NCBI GenBank assembly: GCA_927435965.1
Contig: CAKMKB010000074.1
Span: forward strand, 1 to 15,328
Reading direction: 5' to 3'
DNA length: 15,328 bases
From: 38-11 sp927435965
GTDB taxonomy: Bacteria; Bacillota; Clostridia; Tissierellales; Dethiosulfatibacteraceae
Below the pieces are notes generated by a model. The model made no database searches, was not told where the DNA came from, and saw only the letters and a program-made list of their open reading frames with translations. Shown here piece after piece: positions 7,734 through 14,773 of this stretch; positions within the stretch are counted from its first letter, which is position 1; the number at the start of each line of letters is the position of its first letter. The position numbers and the translations under genes are program-made.

Positions 7734-8207
7734 TTAGTATTTGCAGAACTGATCCCTCATCGATTTCATCTCTTCTTCGATTTCTTCTACTTCTAGAACC
7801 ATTTCCATCATGCCGACTTGTTCTTCGTATACGGCTTGATCGAACTCTGCTTTGATTTCACTCTCAACCACATGATATGTTTTTAAGCCTAACGCCACAC
7901 CTGTAAGCGGTCCGGCAAATGTCGGGTCTCCTGCTGATACTGTTTCCGCTGCCAGGCCTGATGTTTCAGCCTCAGCCGCGCCGAGTAATACAACTATATT
8001 TTCTCCACCAAATTTTTCTTCCAAATCCTTAACTCTTTTTTGATTTTCCAAATCCATTGCGCCTGCTGCAGTTCAGACAAAACACTCTGTTGATGAGAAG
8101 ACGATTTCTGTTCCCTCAACAGTATTGACACATTCAGAGATTGCTTGCCCAGGCACGCCGTCTCTGTCGCCAATAATGATCACTTTCTTGTTTTTTAATA
8201 TGCTCAT
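7734..8207 (-). CDS. grdA: Selenoprotein A (GrdA) of glycine/sarcosine/betaine reductase
   Basis: GrdA is the small selenoprotein that accepts the carboxymethyl group from component B as a Se-carboxymethyl selenoether and passes it to component C. The full gene is 157 residues, the family length, and reads through an in-frame UGA at residue 45 (8073-8075). The redox motif is CFVU (C42-U45), followed by the family hallmark TAAGAMDLENQKRVKDLEEKFG. The N-terminus MSILKNKKVIIIGDRDGVPGQA is typical. The true start is the ATG at 8207, preceded by AAAAGGAGAAA; a start at 8057 would lose the selenocysteine and the first 50 residues. It follows trxA by 13 bases, and an internal terminator lies downstream. 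Identity is very secure. Confidence 0.97.
8042..8054 (-). promoter_or_regulatory. Candidate SECIS apical hairpin of grdA
   Basis: In the transcript GAUUU-GGA-AAAUC forms a five-pair hairpin starting 18 bases after the UGA, within the usual distance for bacterial SECIS elements. The loop begins with GG, but the stem is AU-rich and the loop is GGA rather than the GGU type. Confidence 0.45.
8073..8075 (-). other. grdA: UGA codon read as selenocysteine in grdA
   Basis: In-frame TGA on the minus strand at residue 45, in the conserved context C-F-V-U-T-A-A-G. Coding similarity to GrdA continues without shift on both sides, so this is recoding and not a stop. Confidence 0.95.
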
Positions 8208-8220
8208 TCTTTTCTCCTTT

Positions 8221-8538
8221 TCATAGGTTTTTTTCTATCATTGCTTCTATGTTCTGTTGTGTTGCATCATCTTTTGAACATTCGCCAACCTTTTCACCAT
8301 CTTTGTAAAGTAAAATTGCTGGCAATCCTAATACTCTTTGACTTATAGCTAATCTTCTTGCTTTTGTCGTATTTAATTTGCAGAATTTTACTTTGCCATC
8401 ATATTTTTCCGATAATTCTTCTATGCTAGGCATCAACGCTTTGCAAGGTTCACATCCGTCTGACCAGTAATCCACCAGTACAAATCCCTCTGCTTTTAAT
8501 ACTTCTTCTTCGAATGTATCCTTATTCAATTCTAACAT
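8221..8538 (-). CDS. trxA: Thioredoxin of the reductase operon
   Basis: A 105-residue thioredoxin that should carry electrons from thioredoxin reductase to the selenoproteins. The active site is C29-E30-P31-C32 in YWSDGCEPCKALMPS instead of the common WCGPC. Glu-Pro within the CxxC and a Gly in place of the preceding Trp are typical of thioredoxins encoded beside grd genes in amino-acid-fermenting clostridia. The cis-proline segment is present (VLGLPAILLYKDGE). A GGAGGG ribosome binding site precedes the ATG. It is 14 bases after trxB and 13 bases before grdA. Confidence 0.94.
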   Translation of the reverse strand: MLELNKDTFEEEVLKAEGFVLVDYWSDGCEPCKALMPSIEELSEKYDGKVKFCKLNTTKARRLAISQRVLGLPAILLYKDGEKVGECSKDDATQQNIEAMIEKNL

Positions 8539-8552
8539 TTTATCCCTCCTTT

Positions 8553-9500
8553 TTAATATTCTTTGCTTGAAATGTATTTTTCTGCTTGAATCGCAGCAAT
8601 AGCACCGTCAGCAGCTGCGGTTATCACTTGTCTTAGAGACTTTTCTCTGATGTCTCCAGCAGCAAACACGCCTGGTTTTGAAGTTTTTAGGTTGTCACAT
8701 GTCTCAATATACCCTTTGTCGTTAACTTCAATTTGATCTTTGAATACATCTGTATTGGGTATGTAGCCTACAAACACAAATACGCCGAATGTTCCAAATT
8801 CTTCATCTGCCATGATGATTGTTTTTTCACCTGTTTGCGTGTTTTTCAAGACCATCTCTTCAACAATCCCGTCACCACGAATTTCATCGATGACACTGTT
8901 CCAGATAAAATCGATTTTTGGATTTTTAAAGGCCTTATCCTGTATTGATTTTGCTGCTCTCAGTTCATCTCTTCTGTGAATGATGGTCACTTTTGAGGCG
9001 AATTTCGTTAGGAATAATGCTTCCTCAACTGCTGAGTCTCCCCCACCGACACAGTAAATTTCCATATCGGTGAAAAAATCCGCATCACAGGTGGCACAGT
9101 AGGAGACGCCTTTGCCCGTAAGCCTTTTCTCTCCAAGAACATCTAGTTTTCTTGGATAGGCTCCTGTCGCTATAATCACAGATTTAGCTTGGAGTTCTTT
9201 TCCATCACTTAATATCAGTTTTTTGATGTCATCAGAAAAATCCACTTTTTGAACGGTTCCTTTTTCAAACTGTGTTCCAAATTCTTCACACTGTTCTACC
9301 ATCCTAGCTATCAGTGTTGGTCCTGTAGCATTGCGTATTGATCCGGGATAGTTTGCCACATCGCTTGTTGTGACGATTTGGCCTCCCTTGTTTTCCTTTT
9401 CTAATATCAGCACATCCATTTTCGCTCTGGATGCATATAGTCCAGCGGATAGTCCTGCGGGACCAGCGCCGATAATGATTAAATCATATACCTTGTTCAT
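8553..9500 (-). CDS. trxB: NADPH-thioredoxin reductase
   Basis: Low-molecular-weight flavoprotein that reduces the operon thioredoxin. The 315 residues show the FAD-binding GAGPAG (11-16), the redox pair C135-A-T-C138 in SYCATCDADFF, the second dinucleotide fold VGGGDSAVEEA (151-161) and HRRDELRA (175-182) for the NADPH 2'-phosphate. The FAD-closing segment PGVFAAGDIREKSLRQVITAAADGAIAA is near the end. The HRR motif argues for NADPH rather than ferredoxin as donor. The ATG is preceded by AAAGGAAG. It lies 23 bases after the transporter gene and feeds trxA directly. Confidence 0.95.
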   Translation of the reverse strand: MNKVYDLIIIGAGPAGLSAGLYASRAKMDVLILEKENKGGQIVTTSDVANYPGSIRNATGPTLIARMVEQCEEFGTQFEKGTVQKVDFSDDIKKLILSDGKELQAKSVIIATGAYPRKLDVLGEKRLTGKGVSYCATCDADFFTDMEIYCVGGGDSAVEEALFLTKFASKVTIIHRRDELRAAKSIQDKAFKNPKIDFIWNSVIDEIRGDGIVEEMVLKNTQTGEKTIIMADEEFGTFGVFVFVGYIPNTDVFKDQIEVNDKGYIETCDNLKTSKPGVFAAGDIREKSLRQVITAAADGAIAAIQAEKYISSKEY

Positions 9501-9523
9501 TATGTTCTTCCTTTCTTGTTCAT

Positions 9524-11026
9524 TTATCCTAGTTGCTTATCTGAAACCTTTTTTTGCTCTGCTATGAAAGCAGCATCGCCTTTTAAAGCTTTAGCAAAGG
9601 AGACCATCGCTGCAATCATTACAAATGCAAATGGGAAAGCAGCAACGATAGATCCTGTCTGTAATGCATTTAGCCCGCCTGCAATCAATAATACTGCTGC
9701 TAAGCCTGCTGTCACTAGTCCCCAAACTATTTTCTTAGGCGTACCTGGATTTAAATTTCCACCTTCTGAGAACATACCCATTACAAATGTTGCTGAATTA
9801 GCTGAGGTAATAAAGAAAGTAGTTAATAACAATACTGCTACACCAGATAATAATGTTCCTAAAGGATAATGCTCAAATACTTGGAAGAAGGCTGTTTCTG
9901 TAGTGAAAGCTCCGATTTTATCATACACCTTAACACCAACTGTGCCAAATATTGAGAACCAGAAGAAACTCATAATTGTTGGTGCAATTAAAACGCCAGC
10001 AATAAATTGTCTTATTGTTCTTCCTTTAGATATTCTCGCTATGAAAGTTCCAACAAATGGCGCCCAAGCAATCCACCAAGCCCAGTAAAATACTGTCCAC
10101 CAGCCGTACCATGGCTCACCGGATATCGCAAAACTATCTGGAATAAGGCCTGCTAAATATAAACCTACAGAGTTACTTAAGTTATTTAATATTTCAACTT
10201 TTGGCCCTACTAAGAATGCCACCAACATTAATCCAAAACATAGTGTAATATTCATATCTGATACGAGCTTAATACCTTTTTCAATTCCCATTACTGCAGT
10301 TAAAACAAACAGGAATGTTATAATTCCAATAATAGCCAATTGAACACCTGTATTAAATGGTAATCCCACTAATCCATTCAATCCACCATTGATCTGCATT
10401 GTTGCCATACCAAGGGATGATGCCACACCAGCTACTGTAGCAAATATTGCTAAGATATCGATTGTCTTACCTATAGGCCCAGTTGCTTTCTCTCTTCCAA
10501 TTAGAGGAATAAAGATACTACTAATAAGACCTGTTTCTTCTCTTCTAAACTGCATATAAGCTAAAGCTAATGCCATAACTGCATAAGCTGCCCAAGGATG
10601 TAATCCCCAGTGTAAAAATGACTTTCTAAAAGCAAAGTCAAGTGCTGCTGCAGATTCTGGTGCGATACCAGTCAGTGGTCCACCAAAGTGGAATAATGGC
10701 TCTGCTACGCCGAAGAATATTAGACCTACACCCATGCCTGCACTAAAAAGCATACCAAACCATGACATTAAGCTATACTCAGGTTTATCATCTGGCTTAC
10801 CTAATTTAATATCACCGTACTTACTAAATAACATCACAAGTGAAAATACCACGAATGATGACATTGTTATAATATAAAACCAACCAAAGTTACCTACCAA
10901 AAAATCAAATGATGCTGATGTTAAGCTTGCAAAACCATCTGGTAAAACAACACCAAGACCAACTATAATAACTGATACTATTAAAGATATTGTAAACACT
11001 GGATTCCAAAAGTTTTCTTTTTTCAT
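9524..11026 (-). CDS. BCCT-family glycine betaine transporter
   Basis: Sodium- or proton-coupled secondary carrier of the betaine/carnitine/choline family, 500 residues with about 12 membrane segments. The BCCT signature WWTVFYWAWWIAWAPFVG is at 309-326. The aromatic box that binds the trimethylammonium group in Corynebacterium BetP is fully conserved by spacing: W140, W145 and Y148 correspond to BetP W189, W194 and Y197, and W317, W318 and W321 to W373, W374 and W377. The segment GMGVG (97-101) matches the BetP GMGIG stretch near a sodium site. Neither terminus is extended, so osmotic sensing like that of BetP is less likely than nutrient uptake. Its place between grdH and trxB indicates it imports the reductase substrate. 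Similar carriers sit beside betaine reductase genes in other anaerobes. Confidence 0.93.
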   Translation of the reverse strand: MKKENFWNPVFTISLIVSVIIVGLGVVLPDGFASLTSASFDFLVGNFGWFYIITMSSFVVFSLVMLFSKYGDIKLGKPDDKPEYSLMSWFGMLFSAGMGVGLIFFGVAEPLFHFGGPLTGIAPESAAALDFAFRKSFLHWGLHPWAAYAVMALALAYMQFRREETGLISSIFIPLIGREKATGPIGKTIDILAIFATVAGVASSLGMATMQINGGLNGLVGLPFNTGVQLAIIGIITFLFVLTAVMGIEKGIKLVSDMNITLCFGLMLVAFLVGPKVEILNNLSNSVGLYLAGLIPDSFAISGEPWYGWWTVFYWAWWIAWAPFVGTFIARISKGRTIRQFIAGVLIAPTIMSFFWFSIFGTVGVKVYDKIGAFTTETAFFQVFEHYPLGTLLSGVAVLLLTTFFITSANSATFVMGMFSEGGNLNPGTPKKIVWGLVTAGLAAVLLIAGGLNALQTGSIVAAFPFAFVMIAAMVSFAKALKGDAAFIAEQKKVSDKQLG

Positions 11027-11055
11027 TTTAATCTCCTATCCTTAATTTTAAAGTT

Positions 11056-12369
11056 CTAGACTGTAAATACGGTTTGTTCTTCGATATCGGTTGATAAGGC
11101 ATCTAATGCGACGCCAACTCTATGATATCTCAATTTCCATTGCTCTTGTTTGGATGTTTTGGGGTCCCCTAAAGGATAGGGAATAGCAATTGTTGGAACC
11201 ATACGATTTGAACCAACAGTTTTGGCTACCGGAATCAAGTTTGCCATTTGTACAATTGTAATACCTGCTTTTTCTATTTCTTTTACCATCGTTGCACCGC
11301 AACGTGTACAGGTGCCTCAGGTGGAGGTTAGGATAACAGCATCCACGCCATCTTCTTTTAAGTAAGGTATTATTTCTTGTGCCATTCTTGCTGCTTCTCC
11401 TTCAGCTGTTCCTGTGCCAACTGTCGCATAATAATAATCATGAATACTTCCGATTTTTCCTTCTTCCTCGTAAGCTCTCAAAGCATCTAAAGGTAAGCAG
11501 ATATTTGGATCGGCATCTGCTGCTGATGGGTCATAACCTGCATGTATTGTCTTAAATCCACCGTCAGCTTTATTTCCTAATCTTTTCATGCCTGCAATCG
11601 AGTAACGACCCCAACGTGTTGCTGATGCCGATTGGATTTTATCCGGGTTATCTACTGGAACTATGCCACCTGAAGTGATGAGTGCGATTTTAGCATCTGC
11701 TAACTTAATAGCTGGTGCTATTGGCACTGTTTCTAATTCTGGAATCGGCAATTCTGAAACAAAAGGTTCGTTGTTTATTTTCCGAAGCAACATATTGATT
11801 GCTCGGTCGCAGGCTGGTGTTTCATCTTCCAAAAAAATTTCAAGACGGATGCCTCTTGGATAGTACCCTTCAGCCTCGGCGCCTTTAATCTTTTCACCTT
11901 TTAACAACTTATTGCCAAATTTAGCCATTAGGGGCATGTCTTTTCTCATCTTCGCGGCACTATCACCGCCTTTTAAAATATAAATATCCTTTTTAAACAT
12001 ATCGACGCCAGGATTTTCCTGATGCATAGAAGTAACAACTGGCACACCAAACTTTTCTTTCACAGCTTTGCATATTACACCGCAGGCGTTACCGTATCTG
12101 CCTGCCTGAAAAGCTGGTCCAGCGAAAAAAATATCAAATTCTTTATCTTCCAAAAAACCAAGTATGGTATCTACTGCTACTATTTCATTTGAGCCCATAA
12201 AATTATCTCCACATATCACTGTATGTGTAATTTCTGCATCTTCCAATAAACTGTTTAACAAAAGTCCTGCGCCAACTTGTCCTTCTTTTATTGATGGTTC
12301 ATAGTCTGCCTTATCCTCTCCACCAATTTGTCCGAAAAATTGATTCAAATATAAAATACCCTTTTTCAT
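11056..12369 (-). CDS. grdH: Betaine (or sarcosine) reductase component B selenoprotein subunit (GrdH/GrdF/GrdB family)
   Basis: Selenoprotein subunit of component B, which activates the amine substrate together with the pyruvoyl-containing partner and transfers the carboxymethyl group to GrdA. The 437-residue protein is interrupted by an in-frame UGA (residue 351) in the invariant context LTST-U-GTCTRCGATMVKEIEKAG, giving a UxxC pair U351-C354. The N-terminus GILYLNQFFGQIGGEDKADYEP is typical. I chose the ATG at 12369 because AAGGAGG ends eight bases before it; a GTG at 12378 overlaps that ribosome binding site. It follows grdI by 17 bases. The family is certain. The choice of GrdH (betaine) over GrdF (sarcosine) or GrdB (glycine) rests on the adjacent betaine transporter and is an inference. 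Confidence 0.9.
11291..11303 (-). promoter_or_regulatory. SECIS apical hairpin of grdH
   Basis: In the transcript GUUGC-GGU-GCAAC is a perfect five-pair hairpin beginning 13 bases after the UGA. The GGU loop is the motif recognised by SelB in well-studied bacterial SECIS elements such as E. coli fdhF. Confidence 0.7.
11317..11319 (-). other. grdH: UGA codon read as selenocysteine in grdH
   Basis: In-frame TGA on the minus strand at residue 351. The family sequence continues in the same frame (GTCTRCGATMVKEIE), so neither a frameshift nor a true stop is needed to explain the break. Confidence 0.95.
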
Positions 12370-12386
12370 TTTCTTCACCTCCTTAT

Positions 12387-13712
12387 TTAAAATTCTATTA
12401 CTGTTTTAGGTGACTGACCCAGAGTTGAATCGCCACAAAACATTGCATTATTTTCCATAATGATTGATCCGTCTTCTCTAACTGAAGGTCCTAATTTTTC
12501 ATCGCCTGCCCATCCTCCAGACAATCCGTCTCTCATTAGTGACTCCAACTCACCGATAACAGTACCCATCGGAGGTAATTCTATCAAGGTTGATACGTTG
12601 CCACATGATACAATTGCATCTGCCGCTATATCTAAAGCAGCTAATGGTTGTGAGAGTCCATCACGACCCGTACATTCATTTGTCATTCCTACAGTTTTTA
12701 TACCTGCCTCTTCTAAAAGTCTAAAGCATTCAATGAAATCTGCATCGGTATTGCCATAACCTTCTTCCGTTATGATAGCTGCATCTGCACCTAAATTGCT
12801 GGCGATTTGCTGTACAAACATAGCTGCTCTTTCCTTTTGTTCTAAGGAAACATTAAGGTTAGACATGATAACACCCAGGAAATTAATCGTTTTGCCGTGT
12901 TCGTTATATAGAGACTTGATTGTTGGGCAATTCTGGAAATCATAAGTTGACCATTTTGAAGAACAACACATGTAACTACCACCTACCATAGCGCCGTCTA
13001 AAATTTCATTTGGGTGCATAAAAGTTGGCAGCATTCTATTGGTATCCCATCCGTAAACCAAATCATTAAAACCGGATTCTTCGATTTGAGATTGCGGTTG
13101 CATGACAAAAACCACCGATGGCAGTTTGTGAACTGTTTCATCTCGTTTGGTAATCGGTTCTAAATCAAATAATTCAGATGAATCAGGAGTCATGTCTTTT
13201 ACGATACTACCTAAATATTCTGCTAGTCTGTGGGCAGCCCATCGTAGGGCATGGTTTTTCTTTTGTATTTCATGGCGCTCAAATTCTTCATCCGTATCAA
13301 CCACTAGACATACATTAATCAGCTTTGAGAAGATTGAATACTTAGCACCTTCACCACTCATGTCTATTAAACCATCACCGAAACTACCCCAATGTTTCCC
13401 TACCGCTAATACACTGCAGTTTTTTAGCGCAACAGTTTTCCCGCTACCCACTCTTTCAATTTTACCTGTTATACCTGGGAATGCGGGACCACCATTTAGT
13501 CTATATCGTGGTTCAATCGCTTCCTTTACAGGTACTATTCGCACATCATCTCCAGGTTTTGTTAAAATAATGTCAGCATCAGTGATATGTTCATCTTCCA
13601 AAACTACGGCAAGAGCTTCTTCTTTATTAACTGTCAACGTTCCATTCTTGTAGGAAGACGTTTCCCCAAATTCTATGTTTTGAACTTGGAAGTTTCCAAT
13701 TTCTAATCTCAT
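12387..13712 (-). CDS. grdI: Betaine (or sarcosine) reductase component B proprotein, pyruvoyl-forming (GrdI/GrdG/GrdE family)
   Basis: Proprotein that is cleaved at an internal cysteine to make two subunits, the downstream one with an N-terminal pyruvoyl group that binds the substrate amine. The length of 441 residues fits the family. The conserved segment HPNEILDGAMVGGSYMCCSSKWSTYDFQNCPTIKSLYNEHG places the processed cysteine at C249 or C250; family GrdE is cut near residue 242. The C-terminal part carries TNECTGRDGLSQPLAALDIAADAIVSCGN and NVSTLIELPPM. A GGGAGGG ribosome binding site precedes the ATG. It is the first gene after the promoter. As with grdH, betaine specificity is inferred from the transporter and not from a residue I can name. 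Confidence 0.9.
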   Translation of the reverse strand: MRLEIGNFQVQNIEFGETSSYKNGTLTVNKEEALAVVLEDEHITDADIILTKPGDDVRIVPVKEAIEPRYRLNGGPAFPGITGKIERVGSGKTVALKNCSVLAVGKHWGSFGDGLIDMSGEGAKYSIFSKLINVCLVVDTDEEFERHEIQKKNHALRWAAHRLAEYLGSIVKDMTPDSSELFDLEPITKRDETVHKLPSVVFVMQPQSQIEESGFNDLVYGWDTNRMLPTFMHPNEILDGAMVGGSYMCCSSKWSTYDFQNCPTIKSLYNEHGKTINFLGVIMSNLNVSLEQKERAAMFVQQIASNLGADAAIITEEGYGNTDADFIECFRLLEEAGIKTVGMTNECTGRDGLSQPLAALDIAADAIVSCGNVSTLIELPPMGTVIGELESLMRDGLSGGWAGDEKLGPSVREDGSIIMENNAMFCGDSTLGQSPKTVIEF

Positions 13713-13730
13713 TTTGACCCTCCCTTCAAA

Positions 13731-13750
13731 ATTGATATATATTTATCAAT
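13731..13750. promoter_or_regulatory. Palindrome in the grd operon leader
   Basis: ATTGATA and TATCAAT, seven-base perfect arms with six bases between, lie just after the predicted transcription start and before the grdI ribosome binding site. It could be a second operator or a small leader hairpin. The arms match those near 3434 and 4635. Confidence 0.45.
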
Positions 13751-13762
13751 CCCATTGCAGTT

Positions 13763-13792
13763 ATTATATCATAATCGTGTTTATTTTGTAAA
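13763..13792 (-). promoter_or_regulatory. Promoter of the grd operon
   Basis: On the minus strand, TTTACA (13787-13792) and a perfect TATAAT (13763-13768) are 18 bases apart; shifting the -35 by one base gives TTACAA with 17. Transcription would start near 13756, leaving a leader of about 43 bases. Confidence 0.7.
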
Positions 13793-13801
13793 CATGATTA
13801 T
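13771..13801. promoter_or_regulatory. Probable TetR-family operator over the grd promoter
   Basis: A 31-base inverted repeat: arms ATAATCGTGTTTA (13771-13783) and TAAACATGATTAT (13789-13801), with one mismatch and a five-base centre. It covers the -35 element and the spacer of the grd promoter and lies next to the divergent TetR gene, so binding should block the operon. Confidence 0.7.
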
Positions 13802-13811
13802 ATTATTTATT

Positions 13812-13834
13812 ATGATTTATTTTTAATCATGATT
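13812..13834. promoter_or_regulatory. Secondary ATGATT sites, possible second operator
   Basis: ATGATT occurs at 13812-13817 and 13829-13834, following the copy in the main operator (13794-13799) at 18- and 17-base steps. AATCATGATT (13825-13834) is a perfect ten-base palindrome. This may extend repressor binding toward the TetR promoter. Confidence 0.4.
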
Positions 13835-13857
13835 CCCAATCCAACAGAAAATCTCAA

Positions 13858-13886
13858 TTGATTATTATTTGTTGAAGCTGTATACT
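13858..13886 (+). promoter_or_regulatory. Promoter of the TetR-family gene
   Basis: TTGATT (13858-13863), a 17-base spacer and TATACT (13881-13886). The start of transcription would be near 13893. Confidence 0.6.
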
Positions 13887-13914
13887 ATAACATATGAATA
13901 ATTGGAGAGAAAAT

Positions 13915-14568
13915 ATGACTGAATTAAGTATTAAAAGATTACGTACAATGGCCTACTTCATAACAGCAGCAGATCAAATCATTCAAGAAGAAGGAATTGA
14001 AAATGCAACCATTAGAAAGATAGCTAAGAGAGCTGGATACAATAGCGCTACCATTTATAACTATTTTAATGACCTTGAGCACCTTATTTTCTTCACTAAA
14101 ATTTCACATTTAGAGATATATAAAACACGCTTATACGAAGAAATACCAGATAATCTGGATCCACTAGATGAGCTTAAAAAAGTTTTCCGTATCTTTGTTG
14201 AAGAGACTTTTAAAAATCCCAATGATTTTTATGATTTATTTTTTTCAAAATATAGCCTTCAATTAAATGAGACTGTCACTTTATATCACAAAATATACCC
14301 TGAGCGATTGGAAACAGAAAATAAGCGATTGAAAGCCATGTTAAGCAAGAATGATATTTATAAAAGAAATATGGCACTTGTGGACAATTGCGTTGAGAAT
14401 GGCTATTTCCCAAATAAAGAAGATGCTGAGAGAATTAATGAACTTATGATTCTAACTTATAGTGGTCTCTTGAATAGATACCTTGAAACAGAAAGCAAAG
14501 ATGTTCAAGGTTATACAGATAGATTCATGATGTATTTAGACATGATTATAAAATTAGGATCAGTATAA
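13915..14568 (+). CDS. TetR-family transcriptional regulator, probable repressor of the grd operon
   Basis: A 217-residue regulator with an N-terminal TetR DNA-binding domain (about 8-55). TIRKIAKRAGYNSATIYNYF (32-51) is the helix-turn-helix with the typical 'IYNYF' recognition end. The remaining, mostly helical part (about 60-217) is a ligand-binding and dimer domain without a motif I recognise. I prefer the ATG at 13915 because GGAGAG (13904-13909) precedes it. The ATG at 13894 would start at or next to the transcription start and lacks a ribosome binding site. The gene is divergent from the grd operon and shares the operator-bearing intergenic region, so it probably controls the operon. 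The inducer could be betaine or a related compound, but nothing in the sequence proves this. Similar regulators accompany betaine reductase genes in other bacteria. Confidence 0.9.
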   Translation: MTELSIKRLRTMAYFITAADQIIQEEGIENATIRKIAKRAGYNSATIYNYFNDLEHLIFFTKISHLEIYKTRLYEEIPDNLDPLDELKKVFRIFVEETFKNPNDFYDLFFSKYSLQLNETVTLYHKIYPERLETENKRLKAMLSKNDIYKRNMALVDNCVENGYFPNKEDAERINELMILTYSGLLNRYLETESKDVQGYTDRFMMYLDMIIKLGSV

Positions 14569-14572
14569 TAAC

Positions 14573-14621
14573 AAAAGATCTATCAATAGATTTCTAATGA
14601 ATCTAATCATAGATCTTTTTT
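14573..14621 (+). terminator. Terminator of the TetR-family gene
   Basis: AAAAGATCTAT (14573-14583) pairs perfectly with ATAGATCTTTT (14609-14619), followed by T residues to 14621. An inner AGATT/AATCT pair lies in the loop. It starts shortly after the stop codon. Confidence 0.75.
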
Positions 14622-14744
14622 AGTATCTGCAAACCATGCACCCAAGACCATCACACTTAAAATGGATCTTGCATGAACTGGTCACTCTCAAATATATTCT
14701 TTGATTAAAGGTAAGCGTAAATTCTAGTGCACCTTGACAACATC

Positions 14745-14773
14745 AAAAAAATCGCCTCTTTTAAGAAGCGATT
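14745..14773 (-). terminator. Terminator of the IS66 transposase gene
   Basis: On the minus strand AATCGC-T-TCTT pairs with AAGA-G-GCGATT around a two-base loop, with a run of T residues after it. It overlaps the transposase stop codon. Confidence 0.7.

Noticed and set aside
9516..9869. 117-residue plus-strand frame opposite the transporter gene
   Set aside because: It is a shadow of the BCCT gene with no start signals.
11056..11289. Separate small gene downstream of a shorter grdH
   Set aside because: It is the in-frame continuation of GrdH after the UGA selenocysteine codon and keeps the conserved GTCTRCGAT sequence.
12370..12378. GTG start for grdH, nine bases upstream
   Set aside because: It overlaps the AAGGAGG ribosome binding site that serves the ATG at 12369.
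13147..13653. 168-residue plus-strand frame inside grdI
   Set aside because: It is antisense to a highly conserved gene, has no ribosome binding site, and its composition reflects the complementary codons.
13894..13914. Upstream ATG for the TetR gene
   Set aside because: It has no ribosome binding site and lies at the predicted transcription start; the ATG at 13915 has GGAGAG.
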